Positions 1 through 13,100 of a stretch of 64,000 bases of DNA are shown piece by piece; positions within the stretch are counted from its first letter, which is position 1; every line of letters begins with the position of its first letter. The stretch covers positions 3,753,266 through 3,817,265 of the forward strand of contig OZ025212.1 of NCBI GenBank assembly GCA_964019055.1, written 5' to 3'. A program made the position numbers and the translations under genes. The DNA is from Anthopleura xanthogrammica. Its lineage: Eukaryota > Cnidaria > Anthozoa > Actiniaria > Actiniidae. The notes beneath the pieces were generated by a model. The model saw only the letters and a program-made list of their open reading frames with translations. It had not been told where the DNA came from and did no database searches.

Positions 1-165
1 ATAATTGAAATAGTTAGAACTTTGGACAACAAATCCCGTCACGAAGAAAAAGTACAGAAGAAAAACTGTAAGAAAGATTGCGGCCTCCTCGGCCTCCCCA
101 TTATATTCAGTTGGGCTTCCTGTGGAAAAACTCTTGCGCATATCATCTACCAAGAACACTGCTGA
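1..165 (+). CDS. possible terminal exon of an upstream gene
   Basis: Frame 1 is open from the window edge to a TGA at 163-165 (54 codons). An AATAAA lies at 179-184, just after the stop. This layout would fit the last exon of a gene that starts outside the window. The peptide is Cys/Lys rich in the middle, with no domain that I recognise. An open frame of this length can occur by chance, so this is only a hint. Confidence 0.2.
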   Translation: MIEIVRTLDNKSRHEEKVQKKNCKKDCGLLGLPIIFSWASCGKTLAHIIYQEHC

Positions 166-261
166 ACGAATGTTACATAATAAACAAACTCAGAATCATC
201 ACTCAGAAGACATGTGTTTATTGTAGTTAGGAAAAGTCATTACACTTAAAATTCTTAATAA

Positions 262-3200
262 ATGACTTTAATTCGAAATGTCTTAGCATTGGCCAGTCCG
301 GCAGTAGTTGTATTTTCGTCTTGTGCGTTTTGTTCGGCTTCTGAGCCAAAGTTCAAGGAGAAATCAAAGTTTTCCTCCAATGGTTTGGTCAGATGTGGAC
401 GTGCCGTATCGACTGTGAGTATTTGGTGATTTTTATTGAAAATTTATGTTATTTTTGGGAACATATAGCATTTTTAGCTCTTGTAAACTTTAGTTTCAAT
501 TTTTATATGTAGTTAGCTTTACTCTAAGCTGACTGTGGCATTTGTAAAATGTTTGGAACCTTACTTCCCCAACCCCCACCCCCCACGATAATACTAGATT
601 GAAACTTAAATGGAAATTAAATCTTGAAAGAATGAATGTGGTATTGCCAGAGTGGTTCAAGGATTTTGGGTTTGAAGTTTGAATTGCAATTAACCGTAAA
701 AAGATAGGCTTTGAAACTCTGAATCAAAACAAACAAAAAAGGGGGGGACTTTGAAATCACCAAAGCAAAAAAAGGGGGTTCATAGTTGTAATTTAGGGGG
801 TTTGATTGCGGTTTAGGGGGTTCAGACGAACCCCCTGAACCCTTCCTATATTGGCTAGCTCCAACCTCATCCAAGCCATGCTTCCTTGACATATAAGTAA
901 AAATACATTTTTTTAACTTATGTACAGGTGATTTTGATAAGTTATGATTACAAAAAGTCCCTATGGGGTGTAGACAGAAATGGACCAGAATACAATCAGT
1001 TAATGTCAAAGGTGAGTGGCCTTGTGTTAAATAGAGCATAATGGATGATAGAACCTGAGCTATCTGTGTCTTATACATCCAGCCATTAGTTTTACTGACA
1101 GTGCAGATACTCCAACTGGGACCACTTTGATAAGCTAGTATCATTAACTAATCATATGTCAGCTTGATAACTTGGGTCAATGTTACTGGTCAAAATGACC
1201 TGCATGGCAAAGATTTGACCAGACAAGTTCCAATTCTGGCCTGACATCTGTTGGCCAGCTGTTATTTCAAGCCCTGGACTCCTATCTGTGTTGGCAAAAT
1301 AAAACATGGGCCAGGTAACACAGGTAATATAACAAATTAAAGGTGCTATGATTCATGTCATAATGCTATATTAAATGCTCATTATGCAACTGTTTTAGGG
1401 GACAAAATAGAAGCCACCTTGGAAATAAATGGTCCCTAAGACAGTCCCACAAATCTACTGCAATACCAATTAACTTGATCCAGTTTTTTCCTCAACCTCA
1501 GAATGTCCAATAGTAATGTTTAAATAATGATTAATTTCCACATACAAAACCTGCTCTAATTTTTTATTCTCATGGTTCAGGTTCACTGGCGTTCAGCAGC
1601 AAGACTTCGTGATTTGTGCTGTGTAAACGGTGGCATCTATATCAAAGGAGCACAGTACATTGGTGCTCTAGACTTCTTATTACCTTATGAATATGTCAAG
1701 ACTATGAAAGTATTTCACAGTGATGCCCCACAAAGTACTTTAGAGGATGTGCACAAAGTCTTAGAAGAAGATCTTGGTCAGTTGCCATCACAGTTGTTTT
1801 CTAGTTTTGATCCAGTACCCCTGGGAACAGCCTCGTTAGCGCAGGTGCACAAGGCCACAATGCATGATGGTAAAATAGTGGCTGTCAAAGTACAGCATAA
1901 GGATATACAAGAGCATGTCTCTGTGGATATATATACAATTGAGGTAATAAGTTACTGATGTTGATGATGATTAGGATAATAATAATGATGATGATGATGA
2001 TGATGGCAAGGATAGTGATGATAACGATGATTCTTATACATTTTACTCACAATCTCACTTCTGATTGGCCGAGAGCTCTCAGCCAATCCCTGATATCATG
2101 TGAACTCGACATGATAAATGTATTATCTGTAGTAAAACCTACAGATAATACATTTATCACGTCGAGTTCAAAGGTCACACTAGAAATGGAAATACGTTTG
2201 CAATTTTTTCAAAAGCAGAATTAAATCTTTATTCTTAGTTTACGAAATCTATAATAAAACAATTATTGAATTCAGTTTAACAGATAGCACGGCCTTGGTC
2301 TTGAAAATTTACGATATCACGCTCAACCTTATCCAATAATTGTTTATAGATGCATGATGATAATTGATGATGATGATGGGAATAATTATGATATTTTCAA
2401 TATAGATGATGGCATTAGGATAGTGATGATGATGATAATGTTGAGGATGATTGAGGATGAGGATGGGGATAGTGATGAGGTTTTTAATAATATATATTAT
2501 ATTATATTGATCAATATACCGGTAAGAAGATAAGGAATAAGGATTTGATGGAACTCACTTCATACTCACTGTTGATAATGCTAGAAAACTAGCAATAATT
2601 GTTTACTAGTGTTAAAACTGCTACATTCAAGACTCACCATTATCCTCATCATCACCACAATCATCATCATCATCATCACCATCATCACTATCATCCTAGT
2701 CATCATCATCATCATCAACATTATCATCATCATCGATCACTATCCTAATGCCATCATCTATATTGAAAATATCATAATTATTCCCATCCTCATCATCAAT
2801 TATCATCATCATTATCATCATGCATCTATAAACAATTATTGGATAAGGTTGAGCATGATATCATAAATTTTCAAGACTAAGGCCGTGTTATCTACTGAGG
2901 TGGATAAAATCATCTTCATTGTCAGAAGGCGCACAAGGGTCTAATTACATTATTACTTTCATTGCAGTTATTAACAAAAGCTGTATCTTTGATATTCCCT
3001 GAATTTCGGTTCAAGTGGCTCATAGATGAGACCAAAAGAAATCTTCCATTGGAGATGGATTTTCTGCATGAGGGAAGGAACTCTGAGAAAGTTGCAAAAA
3101 TGTTTAGTAACTGTAAATTCCTTAAGGTAATTAAATTAATAGAGCAGATTTTGTATGAGTGTGAAAAGTCACGGCACGGTTAAGGCAAGGCACAGATTTT

Positions 3201-5638
3201 CGAATGTCTTCATACATGGCACAGCACTGCAGCACGGTCATGGCAAGGTGCAGTTGGTGCCGTAAGTTTTTCATAGTCATACGAAAACTGCTCTAATACG
3301 AGAAAAATCATCTACTGGTAGTAAAATAAAAAATAAAGTTTCAAAACTCAGACTCAAAAAATGTGCATATACAGATAATATAGTTGATTGGCATGAAAAT
3401 ACAGGTAATATATGCAAGAAAGGAAAACTTTAAATGAGATGCAGTTTAATTTTAGGAAGAATAGTTGATCAACAAGGAAGCCAAATTGAGGTCATTGAAC
3501 AACAAAAACTAGTTGATGATTTTTTTCTTTTAAAAAAGAGCTGACCATGAAGATGGAAATATTTGTTTATAGCATAGTCTAGAGGCTTGGTATGATTCTT
3601 GCAGGTACCCAAGGTATTATGGGAACTGTCGAGCAAACGAGTACTCATGATGGAATTTTGTGAAGGAGGCAAGGTGGATGATCTGGACTACATGAGAAAA
3701 CATGACATCTCATCTGATCAGGTAATTACCTCTCCCTTTACTTGAGGATGTTTCTCCTGTTTCTCTGCTTCTCCTCCCTCCGTAAAACCTAACAGCACTA
3801 TTCCAATTCAATTTCTGAGTTAGCCAGGCCCTGACTTTGAGCAGCCCTGAGGTTGTTTCAGGGTTCTATCTGTGAGTTAGCCGTGCCCTGAGTTTGATCA
3901 GCTCAGAGGTTTTTTCAGGGTTTGATCTGTGAGTTAGCCATGCCCTGACTTTGAGCAGCCCGGAGGTTGTTTCAGGGTTCTATCTGTGAGTTAGCCGTGC
4001 CCTGAGTTTGATCAGCCCAGAGGTTGTTTCAGGGTTTGATCTGTGAGTTAGCCATGCCCTGACTTAGATCAGCCCAGAGGTTGTTTCAGGGTTTGATCTG
4101 TGAGTCAGCCATGCCCTGACTTTGAGCAGCCCAGAGGTTGTTTCAGGGTTTGATCTGTGAGTTAGCCCTGCCCTGACTTTGAGCAGCCCAGAGGTTGTTT
4201 CAGAGTTTGATGAAATTTGAAGGTTAATACAGGTTCAGTAGTTTCAATAAACTATAAATGTATTTGCCTTTCTTAGGTTTCCAAACGAATTGGTGAGCTA
4301 TACAGTGAGATGATATTTGTGACTGGGTATGTCCACTGTGATCCTCACCCTGGGAATGTTCTGGTCAAGAAGGATTTGAATAATGAAGTAGAGATTGTCT
4401 TACTGGACCATGGGTTGTATCAGGTAATCCATGCATGTATTCTTCCCCTCTCTGCCATTCAAATTCAGCCATCAACCTATCTATCTATGCTTCCTTTCAT
4501 CCATCCATCCATCCATCCATCCATCCATCCATCCATCCATCCATCCATCCATCCATCCATCCATCCATCCATCCATCCATCCATCCATCCATCCATCCAT
4601 CCATCCATCCATCCATCCATCCATCCATCCATCCATCCATCCATCCATCCATCCATCCATCCATCCATCCATCCATCCATCCATCCATCCATCCATAATA
4701 TAGTTTGTATATTTTTTTAGGGGTTTGCCATTCTCTTTACTAGCCAATCAGAAAACGACAGCAGCAAACTCCACCCTCATTCTTATCTCTTACCAGAGTG
4801 AAATACCAGCCTTTTCTCTATTTTTCCATCCCACAGCAACTGAGTGATGATTTCCGTGTCAAATACTGTAAGTTATGGCAGTGTCTAATAGCATCAGATG
4901 TAGAGGGGATCAAGCAATACAGTAACGAGATGGGAGTTGGAGACCTCTATGGATTATTCGCCTGTGTGTTAACATCACGTGCCTGGAGTGTGGTGACTTC
5001 TGGGATTGATACCGGACCTATCACAGAAAAAGAGGTAAGCGTATTATAGTTAAGGTTTGTGGAATTTTTTTTATAGTGAAATAATGATTGAGTTAGACTC
5101 CAGCATTATTTCATTATTAATATCATTTTTTTAATATTCCAAAGGGGGCAACTATCCACTCAATCCACCCCCTCCCTAGATTCACCCCTTGGGCGTTACC
5201 CTAGTAACTCCACATGGGCGCTCTCTTGAAGAGCTCATGTAAAGCAGAGGCCAATCAAAAAAGTAACCTGACTGTTTGTTATTACAGGCAGAAGAAATCA
5301 AACAAGGTGTCACAACTTACCTTTCTCAGATCTCGGACCTCCTAGAAAGGGTCCCACGACAGTTATTACTCATACTTAAGACCAATGATCTGCTTCGAAG
5401 CATTGACCATCAACTGAAGACAAGCGCTGCAGCCAAATCCTTTGTGACCATGTCGAGGTGTTGCATAAAAGCCGTTACTAAGCAACAGCTGAAAGAATGC
5501 ACCACGTGGCAATGTTGGATGAGGACGCATGCGTCGTCTTTTCTGGGGCATCTTAGGATTTCTTTGTACCAATTCTACGTATCCAGCTTCGCCAGAAATT
5601 TACTATATTTTTTATCTTTTTTCAAATTATCTAGCTGA
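262..5638 (+). CDS. ADCK1: ADCK1-like UbiB-family atypical kinase, complete
   Basis: Eight exons with GT-AG borders, all phase 0: 262-414, 928-1011, 1581-1943, 2968-3126, 3605-3721, 4277-4423, 4837-5034, 5288-5638. They give 523 aa; human ADCK1 is about 530. The product is a mitochondrial UbiB/ABC1-family kinase linked to inner-membrane organisation (family knowledge). The first exon encodes a hydrophobic N-terminus (residues 1-27) suited to mitochondrial targeting. Visible motifs: the alanine-rich loop [10 protein letters not shown], the VAVKVQ lysine, the catalytic loop [11 protein letters not shown], and LLDHGL in place of DFG. The family KxGQ motif reads KGAQ here, so the Gly is Ala. Alignment with human ADCK1 (from memory) continues through the C-terminal region, including [16 protein letters not shown]. 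Introns hold foldback repeats, a SINE minisatellite and an (ATCC)n array. No other gene shares its promoter region within the window. Confidence 0.95.
1972..2900. repeat. foldback and GAT-repeat cluster in ADCK1 intron 3
   Basis: Two nested structures. Arms at 2101-2132 and 2139-2170 form a 32-bp inverted repeat with one mismatch and a 6-nt loop. A larger inverted repeat pairs about 2284-2470 with about 2690-2890, including GAT/ATC-rich blocks and matching unique sequence around the phrase CAATAATTGTTTATAGATGC. This looks like a foldback transposon remnant; no coding capacity is seen. Confidence 0.7.
3745..4240 (+). mobile_element. SINE 3' part with 7-unit internal minisatellite
   Basis: This lies in ADCK1 intron 5. 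A leader rich in CTCCTCCCTCCGTAAAACC is followed by about seven 57-bp units, each containing GTGAGTTAGCC, TGCCCTGA and GAGGTTGTTTCAGGG. The unit start recurs at about 3817, 3871 and 3928, then at similar spacing. The array ends in GATGAAATTTGAAGG, the same tail as the single-unit copy at about 44270, which places the array inside one SINE. Confidence 0.75.
4495..4696. repeat. (ATCC)n microsatellite, about 50 copies
   Basis: A pure CATC/ATCC tetranucleotide array in ADCK1 intron 6, beginning about 70 bp after the splice donor at 4424. The open frames through it (His-Pro-Ser-Ile or Met-Asp-Gly-Trp repeats) are artefacts of the 12-nt period. Confidence 0.97.
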
Positions 5639-5917
5639 AGAATATTGAAATTTTATTTTAATTTTAGATTTATGATGAAATGCATACGCTAGGTAGTTAT
5701 GTATTCACACTCGTACCCAGTACATTTTCTTTTACTCGGATGAAAATGGGAGAGAGACCCTGGGAGGGGTGGGGATTTATTCACTTAGATATTCATATAT
5801 CGAGTTGTTTGCTGGCGATTCAACTTTTTCAGAAACTGTGACATTATTTTATTCTATCGTTTTATTTCTTTTATTAATCAATATCCTAAATTACCAGATT
5901 ACTTAATTTGCGATATT

Positions 5918-6120
5918 CAGTCCCAAATCAATCTCGATTCAATTCCGAATCAATCTCGATCAATTCCGAAAAAATCTGGACTCAATTCCGAATTAATTCC
6001 GAAAAAATCTCGATTCAATTCCAAATTAATCCCCGAAAAATTCTCGATTCAATTCTGAATCAATCTCGAATCAATTCCGAAAAATCTCGATTCAATTCCG
6101 AATCAATCTCGAAACAATTT
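5918..6120. repeat. degenerate minisatellite
   Basis: Short units of about 20-28 bp built from AATCTCGATTCAATTCCGAA repeat with variation. The open reading frame across it has no homology that I can recognise. Confidence 0.7.
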
Positions 6121-6291
6121 TTGACTGTTTGTATTTATTGTATCTATATTTCTATTCTATATTTCTACAACTATTTTGAATTTAAATAATCTGATATTAA
6201 CAATATTTATTACCAATTATGAGCGAAAAATTGAGAAAAGCTATTCACAGAAAGACGTGAAGGTGATTAAGGGAAGGCCAGTTGAACGAAC

Positions 6292-6332
6292 AGGTCACGT
6301 GACCTACCCCTTAGCGCTCAGGTCACGTGACC
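6292..6332. promoter_or_regulatory. two long CACGTG palindromes
   Basis: AGGTCACGTGACCT at 6292-6305 and GGTCACGTGACC at 6321-6332 are perfect palindromes 29 bp apart. Both contain GTCACGTGAC, the consensus bound by MiT/TFE-type bHLH-Zip factors (known motif). Function here is inferred only, and no adjacent promoter is identified. Confidence 0.35.
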
Positions 6333-6379
6333 CACTACCTTGAAGCTCTTGCCACCAGACACATTTTCCTATAGATCCC

Positions 6380-6497
6380 TTGCACTAAGTCCCAACCTGG
6401 GGGTCAAAACAAAAAATATTAACATCAAAAAAATATTTCATGCTCAAGAGAAGGAAATTCTTTTGTTTTGACCCCAAGTTTGGGAATTAGTTCAAGG
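6380..6497. mobile_element. small foldback element
   Basis: The sequence around 6386-6417 (AGTCCCAACCTGGGGGTCAA onward) is inverted at 6462-6490 (TTTTGACCCCAAGTTTGGGA), with an AT-rich centre. A non-autonomous MITE-like hairpin. Confidence 0.6.
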
Positions 6498-6631
6498 ATT
6501 TTATACTTGCTTTAAAAAATATTCGCTTTGCCATTTCTCTTATAGTCAACATTATGAGCTCAAACGTTACCGTCTTACTAATATCAAGGTGCAATTTTCG
6601 GGTGTCTATTTTGATACAACTACTCGATTTA

Positions 6632-6899
6632 CAGTGCGACTACTCCAACCAAGGCCACCCAAACGAATTTTAAATCAAAATCACGAATCACGTTTTTACG
6701 CTGAATGACAGGATGGTGACGACTTCTGGAGTTTCTTGTTCACTTCTGATCATAAATACACAAGTATAAAGTAAAATATTTGCTTTTAAAGGAAAAAATG
6801 TAAAAATTTGTGACGATTCTATTGTGTAAATACTCAATCGTGATTGGCTAATTTGTATGAAAATTTGCTTGGGTGGCCTTGGTTGGAGAAGTCGCACTG
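6632..6899. mobile_element. foldback element, 268 bp
   Basis: Left arm CAGTGCGACTACTCCAACCA continues to 6671 and is inverted at 6861-6899, ending GAAGTCGCACTG. The arms are about 39 bp with a few mismatches. No coding sequence lies between them. A MITE-like element. Confidence 0.75.
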
Positions 6900-8936
6900 C
6901 TAATCGTCCATTGCTTAGGAAATGACGGGCAGGGCTTGAACTGAATGCTCGTCGAGAAAGTAGCGAAAGAAAAATCCTTAAGGAATACTGAGAACAGAAG
7001 GCAGGAGAAAAAGGGACACTGGTGAAATGTCTGCAATGTAAGAAAAATTAATGTTCTATTTTACGGGTGTGCACATTTAATAAAAGCGACTTGATAAACT
7101 TGACTTGATAGAAATCGTGTTAAACAATCACTTTGTTTTTTTAATTTTTTCTGGTTCATTATTCTTTCCTTGGTTTTTTTTTTTTTCGTGTTTTCTTAGC
7201 TTTTGAATTTTTTTTTTTTGGTTTTACTATCAAGGTGTGCCGGACTGTTTCGTGATTTTTGGAATGTTTTTCCACTGTAAGCTATTCTAGGAACCTACTG
7301 ACGCACACCGGAAATGAGACCATCCACCCCCACAGATAAGCTTAATATATAAGATAAATATACCTCGGATACACATGATATATGGGTATATGTCTTTCAA
7401 TGGTAGGACGTGTTGAAGTGATCACAAGCGGTACTTACGGTGACCTTGTTTGCTCGTGCATACTATCATGACCAATCGAGCATTGTAGCTTCAGTAATTT
7501 GAAAGTGGAGGATGAAACGATGGTGTTTTAACCTCTTGGATTGAAATTTATTTATTTGCCTAAGTACTTTCTAAGACTTTCTAATTTAGAAAAAACAGAT
7601 AAATATAATATACTACATCTAAAACTAACTAAAGAATCTCTTGTATATTACAAACTAATTTAACCTGAGTTATCAAAAAAACATTCTACGGAAAGCAAGA
7701 CCCAAGTTATCCCTTGAAAAAACAACTTCCGCAATATCCATAATCGACAATAAATAAAATTACAATGACAATGAATAACATTCAACTTTCGTTCTAATTT
7801 CCAGTACAATTAGAATTATCTAATTTGATCTTCACGCCTACCAAACATTTAAAAAAAAAAATAAATAAAATAAATGAGAATTTCCTTAATACTTTTTTTA
7901 AAAAGTCTTCTTTTTATGTAATACTGACGAGCTTCGGTACTCGAGTTTCTATACAAACGGTAGACTGTCCAAACGTATAGTTGATGAGAACATGTTGAAC
8001 TTAGTTCATTCAATCTTTCACGTTCTAGAACGTAGTGGGTAAGAATCGTAAACACTTAGCAAAAGAGACGTTCATTTGTACGAGCGAATTTTAACATTTT
8101 GATAGACTGAGTAAATCAAAATCTTATCGGACCGCGTTTGATTGATTAACCTCAGACAACTCTGATCTAGTTTGATGGTAAATAACTGGTATCGTAAACA
8201 TTCTATTTTTGGCACAACAATCTTAAAATAGCACTTAAATAATTGAAAATAAAGCGTCTTTAGAGTTATCTTGTTTTCTAATCTTATCGATACACTATCT
8301 TCACTCACTAGAGAAATTCCTTTGATCGATAGCAACCGTTACTCGGTTGGCATGGTGATGACTTGAACCATATTTTATTTAAGGGGGCAGTTGGGGTACT
8401 CATGATCATAGCAAAACTCGCTCAAGCAAGACGCAAGTTTAAAGTAAGTTAACTTAACTTTGGTTAACTTTTTAGTGCAGTTCCTCTTTTTGAAATTTTT
8501 TAAATGTTTTGTTTCAGAAGCCTACGAGAAACTAAAAAGATTCATTTCAAAAAAGACGCCCGACTACGAACAGTAAGTTGTTGTAACTTTCCTAAACTTT
8601 TCTCTCTCTTAAACTTTAAAGTTTTCATTGCAATTTTGTTGAGCCTTAGTTTATTCGTAAAAATCGTAACATCAATTTGTAAGAATGAGTTGTAAGTGTT
8701 GTGCACAAACATTTGTTTTGCACTAAGTGTCTATGGTCAGACAAACGGGAGTGCCCGTTGCATTGTTTCTCAAAATGAAATCTCATCGTCAACGGTATTA
8801 AGAATAAATAGTACTTGTTTTACGAGGGTAGCACTTAATAGCCAGTGGCTAACAAACCTGTGGCCCTCGTTCAATGATCGAATTAGAATTCAGAAGTTTT
8901 TTTTTTGTCAAAAAAAATCTCTCTCTTTAGGGGATC

Positions 8937-9010
8937 AAGGGTAGGGTAGCCGGTAGTGCAAATTTTGCCTCTTGGGGTCTTGGGTTCGAACCCTGACCGG
9001 AGTCGGCATT
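8937..9010 (+). mobile_element. tRNA-like SINE head
   Basis: A pol III B-box-like GGGTTCGAACCC at about 8989 follows GTAGCCGGTAGTGC, which resembles an A box. No closed acceptor stem can be drawn, so a tRNA-derived SINE head is preferred over a functional tRNA gene. Confidence 0.45.
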
Positions 9011-10170
9011 TCCTGTATCGGCCCCATGTATGTCGAAGTAGATCATTTGCATATAGACTAATTTGCATGAACTCTTAGTTATAGCTGTTATTACGGATGC
9101 ATGCAAATGAGATGCAAATGAGACAACAAGCATTGTATTGACCCGATAGCCTCACTTGTATGATTCTTAAAACAAACGAATATCTCATTTAATAATGAAC
9201 AAAATTACGAGAAGACTTGTCATTTTTTTTCAATTTGAGTATATTTCGGCCTTTCTCCAAAGGCTATCAACAGCAAATGAACTGGATTATGAAGTATACT
9301 TTAGTTTAGAAGGCTCAGGGGGATAGATCTAGATTGTCTCTGTTCACTGATTTGCATGAATCCATAATAACAGCTATTTGAATACGTTTTAGACTTTCGC
9401 AAAGTCCGCCGCCCACTGAGTATCTATACTTCGTCGCTCTCTCGCTGTGCTCGCAAAGAGAGGTCGACTTGGGGCAAGTCTAAATACGTTTTTGCGAGCT
9501 CTTGTAGTGTTTTCTTCCAAGTGAACCAAGCTGACATCCTGTCATTTTTTTTTTCTTTCAGTGTTTGTCTACATTTCGCTTGTTTTGTGTGTACTTCAAG
9601 CATCGTTTGGTTGGTATTTTTTACTTTTCTTCAAACATTTTTGAATGTCATTTGCCTTTATACTTGTTTGCAACAAAACGCGCAGAATCTTACAATTTGT
9701 TCTCGCGACAAATTTTCAGTTAAGTTATGTTTGATGGACTTCATCCAAGACGTTTCCATGACCTTTCATAAGCACGTGCACTTGAAACGTTGTCGACAAT
9801 GTCATGGAAACCCTTTCATTGACGTTCACCACGTGCCAAAACATACAAATAAAACTGGGAAAGGGTCACTTTTGTTTTAAATTAGCATCCAGGCATATTA
9901 GACATAATATTTTATGGTTATATAGGAGGATAACTTTTTTGATTCAATCTTTTAATTGATCATAAAATTTTATTATCAACTTACGATTAATTAACTGACA
10001 ATTTGCATAAAATTTGGTAGTTAACTGACAAAGAGCCTACAAATTAGTAGTTAACTGACAAATGAAAATTAACAGTTAACTGACATTTCTGATATTTGGT
10101 TAAATATTATGGCCAGTGCTTGTAAAATGAATGAGTAGTTTACTGACAAAAAATAATATTTTCTTTTCAG

Positions 10171-13100
10171 GATATGAGTACGAGAAATGTCCAAAGAACT
10201 GGATAAAGCTCGGCTGCAGGGTCAACTTTCATCGCGATTTGATTCCCATTTTTGATGACAGAAAACCTGACGCTAAAGTCAAAATCGACTGGGACGATTT
10301 CTATGGCTATGTGTATGAGTAAGTTAAAATCCTAGCTACGGTAATGCTGCCAAACTTGGCTCATAAAACTTTTGACTTGTGAACTGGAACTAATGACTTG
10401 GCTATAAGGCATATGCCTGTATATCTCTTCACTATCCAATAAAAGTTGTTCGTTGATTGGTTTGCTTTAAAGCACGTTGTGATTGTTGATTTGTCGATTT
10501 AGGACTGAGTATGTTGAGTCACAAGAGAGATGGACCACCCCACAGTAATGATTGGCTTTGAATATTTTGTTTTGTCAGCCTGTCGTGCCGATGTCGCAGA
10601 GAAGCCAACAGTTTGAAATACACGTGGTTCGCCCTAGAGCATTATGGGATATGTCTGAGCGGGACTGGCCCAGTGCAAAAGTACTTGGCAACGTAAGTTA
10701 TTCTTATTGGTAAAAACCCTATGACCACAATAAACCCTCACCCTAATTACGGTTCTGGTATACCTTGCCTTTCACAATCCTTCTCAAAACCTCTTTCATA
10801 TTCAAAATCATTGCAAAATCTCAATCCCAGTAATTGCTAAATCCCAGTTTCAGTGCATGAAATTCCATTTTCCCAGCCCAAAAAAAGGCAATTCGCAGCT
10901 CCCATTTCACCCCTTCAGGACCCTCTATAGTCTCACGTTGGAATGCAGCTCAATTTGGAGGACAAAACAATAGGTTAATTTCCAATTCTCGGGTAATTGA
11001 AAATCTTTTCAGTGTTTTGTCCTTCAAACTGAGCTGCTTTGACGTCACGTGAAAGGGGTCTATAGCGCCAATCAATCTGTTCAACATTTCACAAGTCGTG
11101 TACCAAGTATTTCTTTTTCAAATGTATATACACATACTTATTTCAGTAAAATTAGTCACCAAAAACCTACAAAGCTTAGACCTCCGAGGATCACGAGAAT
11201 CATTTCATATATATTTTGACTTTGACGTCACGTGCAAGGGATCTATAGTACACATCTATTATCTATTATTTATAATATATCATTTGTTCTCATTCTTTCA
11301 GGCATCCTCTTGATCCAGACCACAAGTGTGCTGGAACTGTGAAACTAAACGCTTCTCTAGTCAGCGATATCGACGGAGAACTCTGTGTTGGCGGACAATA
11401 TCGAGCATATTTCTACAATGTACGAATATCTAGAAACCTGGATTCCTGTCACCCGTCATTTTGAATATCTTCTTTTCCTTTTTTTTCATTGTGAATTCAG
11501 ATAACAAATTCTTTCATTGGTGCTAGTGAAGAAGAAGAAGAAGAGGAAGGGACGGTTGGACCCACTAAAAGTAAGTAACAACCTTTTGATGTTAAATTTA
11601 GTTCAGTGATTTGGCTCCTCTCATTATGTGTCCCTTCTCCTTCCATGCAGCCATCCATCCATCCATGCATCCATGCATCCATGCATCCATCCATCCATCC
11701 CTGCCTCCCTCCCTCCCTCCCTCCCTCCCTCCCTCCCTCCCTCCCTCCCTCCCTCCCTCCATCCGTCCATCCTTCCATCCATCCATCCATCCATCCATCC
11801 ATCCATCCATCCATCCATCCATCCATCCATCCATCCATCCATCCATCCATCCATCCATCCATCCATCCATCCATCCATCCATCCATCCATCCATCCATCC
11901 ATCCATCCATCCATCCATCCATCCATCCATCCATCCATCCATCCATCCATCCATCCATCCATCCATCCATCCATCCATCCATCCATCCATCCATCCATCC
12001 ATCCATCCATCCATCCATCCATCCATCCATCCATCCATCCATCCATCCATCCATCCATCCATCCATCCATCCATCCATCCATCCATCCATCCATCCATCC
12101 ATCCATCCATCCATCCATCCATCCATCCATCCATCCATCCATCCATCCATCCATCCATCCATCCATCCATCCATCCATCCATCCATCCATCCATCCATCC
12201 ATCCATCCATCCATCCATCCATCCATCCATCCATCCATCCATCCATCCATCCATCCATCCATCCATCCATCCATCCATCCATCCATCCATCCATCCATCC
12301 ATCCATCCATCCATCCATCCATCCATCCATCCATCCATCCATCCATCCATCCATCCATCCATCCATCCATCCATCCATCCATCCATCCATCCATCCATCC
12401 ATCCATCCATCCATCCATCCATCCATCCATCCATCCATCCATCCATCCATCCATCCATCCATCCATCCATCCATCCATCCATCCATCCATCCATCCATCC
12501 ATCCATCCATCCATCCATCCATCCATCCATCCATCCATCCATCCATCCATCCATCCATCCATCCATCCATCCATCCATCCATCCATCCATCCATCCATCC
12601 ATCCATCCATCCATCCATCCATCCATCCATCCATCCATCCATCCATCCATCCATCCATCCATCCATCCATCCATCCATCCATCCATCCATCCATCCATCC
12701 ATCCATCCATCCATCCATCCATCCATCCATCCATCCATCCATCCATCCATCCATCCATCCATCCATCCATCCATCCATCCATCCATCCATCCATCCATCC
12801 ATCCATCCATCCATCCATCCATCCATCCATCCATCCATCCATCCATCCATCCATCCATCCATCCATCCATCCATCCATCCATCCATCCATCCATCCATCC
12901 ATCCATCCATCCATCCATCCATCCATCCATCCATCCATCCATCCATCCATCCATCCATCCATCCATCCATCCATCCATCCATCCATCCATCCATCCATCC
13001 ATCCATCCATCCATCCATCCATCCATCCATCCATCCATCCATCCATCCATCCATCCATCCATCCATCCATCCATCCATCCATCCATCCATCCATCCATCC

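Larger units (their letters stand above)
5639..10170. other. intergenic region, no supported gene
   Basis: Between ADCK1 and the vWA gene I see no convincing exon. It holds an AATTCCGAATCAATCTCGAT-type minisatellite (about 5918-6120), two E-box palindromes (6292-6332), foldback elements (6380-6497 and 6632-6899), a tRNA-like SINE (about 8937-9010) and the motif AGTTAACTGACA repeated about five times between 9985 and 10150. The missing 5' exon of the downstream vWA gene may lie here. Confidence 0.6.

Noticed and set aside
8402..8572. Two small exon-like segments with GTAAGT donors (8402-8443, 8518-8572)
   Set aside because: Joining them to each other in frame, or to exon 10171, gives stops in every allowed phase.
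9521..9880. 119-codon frame with a hydrophobic N-terminus, considered as the missing vWA first exon
   Set aside because: No donor in the required phase (one leftover base) was found, and no conserved Cys pattern links it to the next exon.
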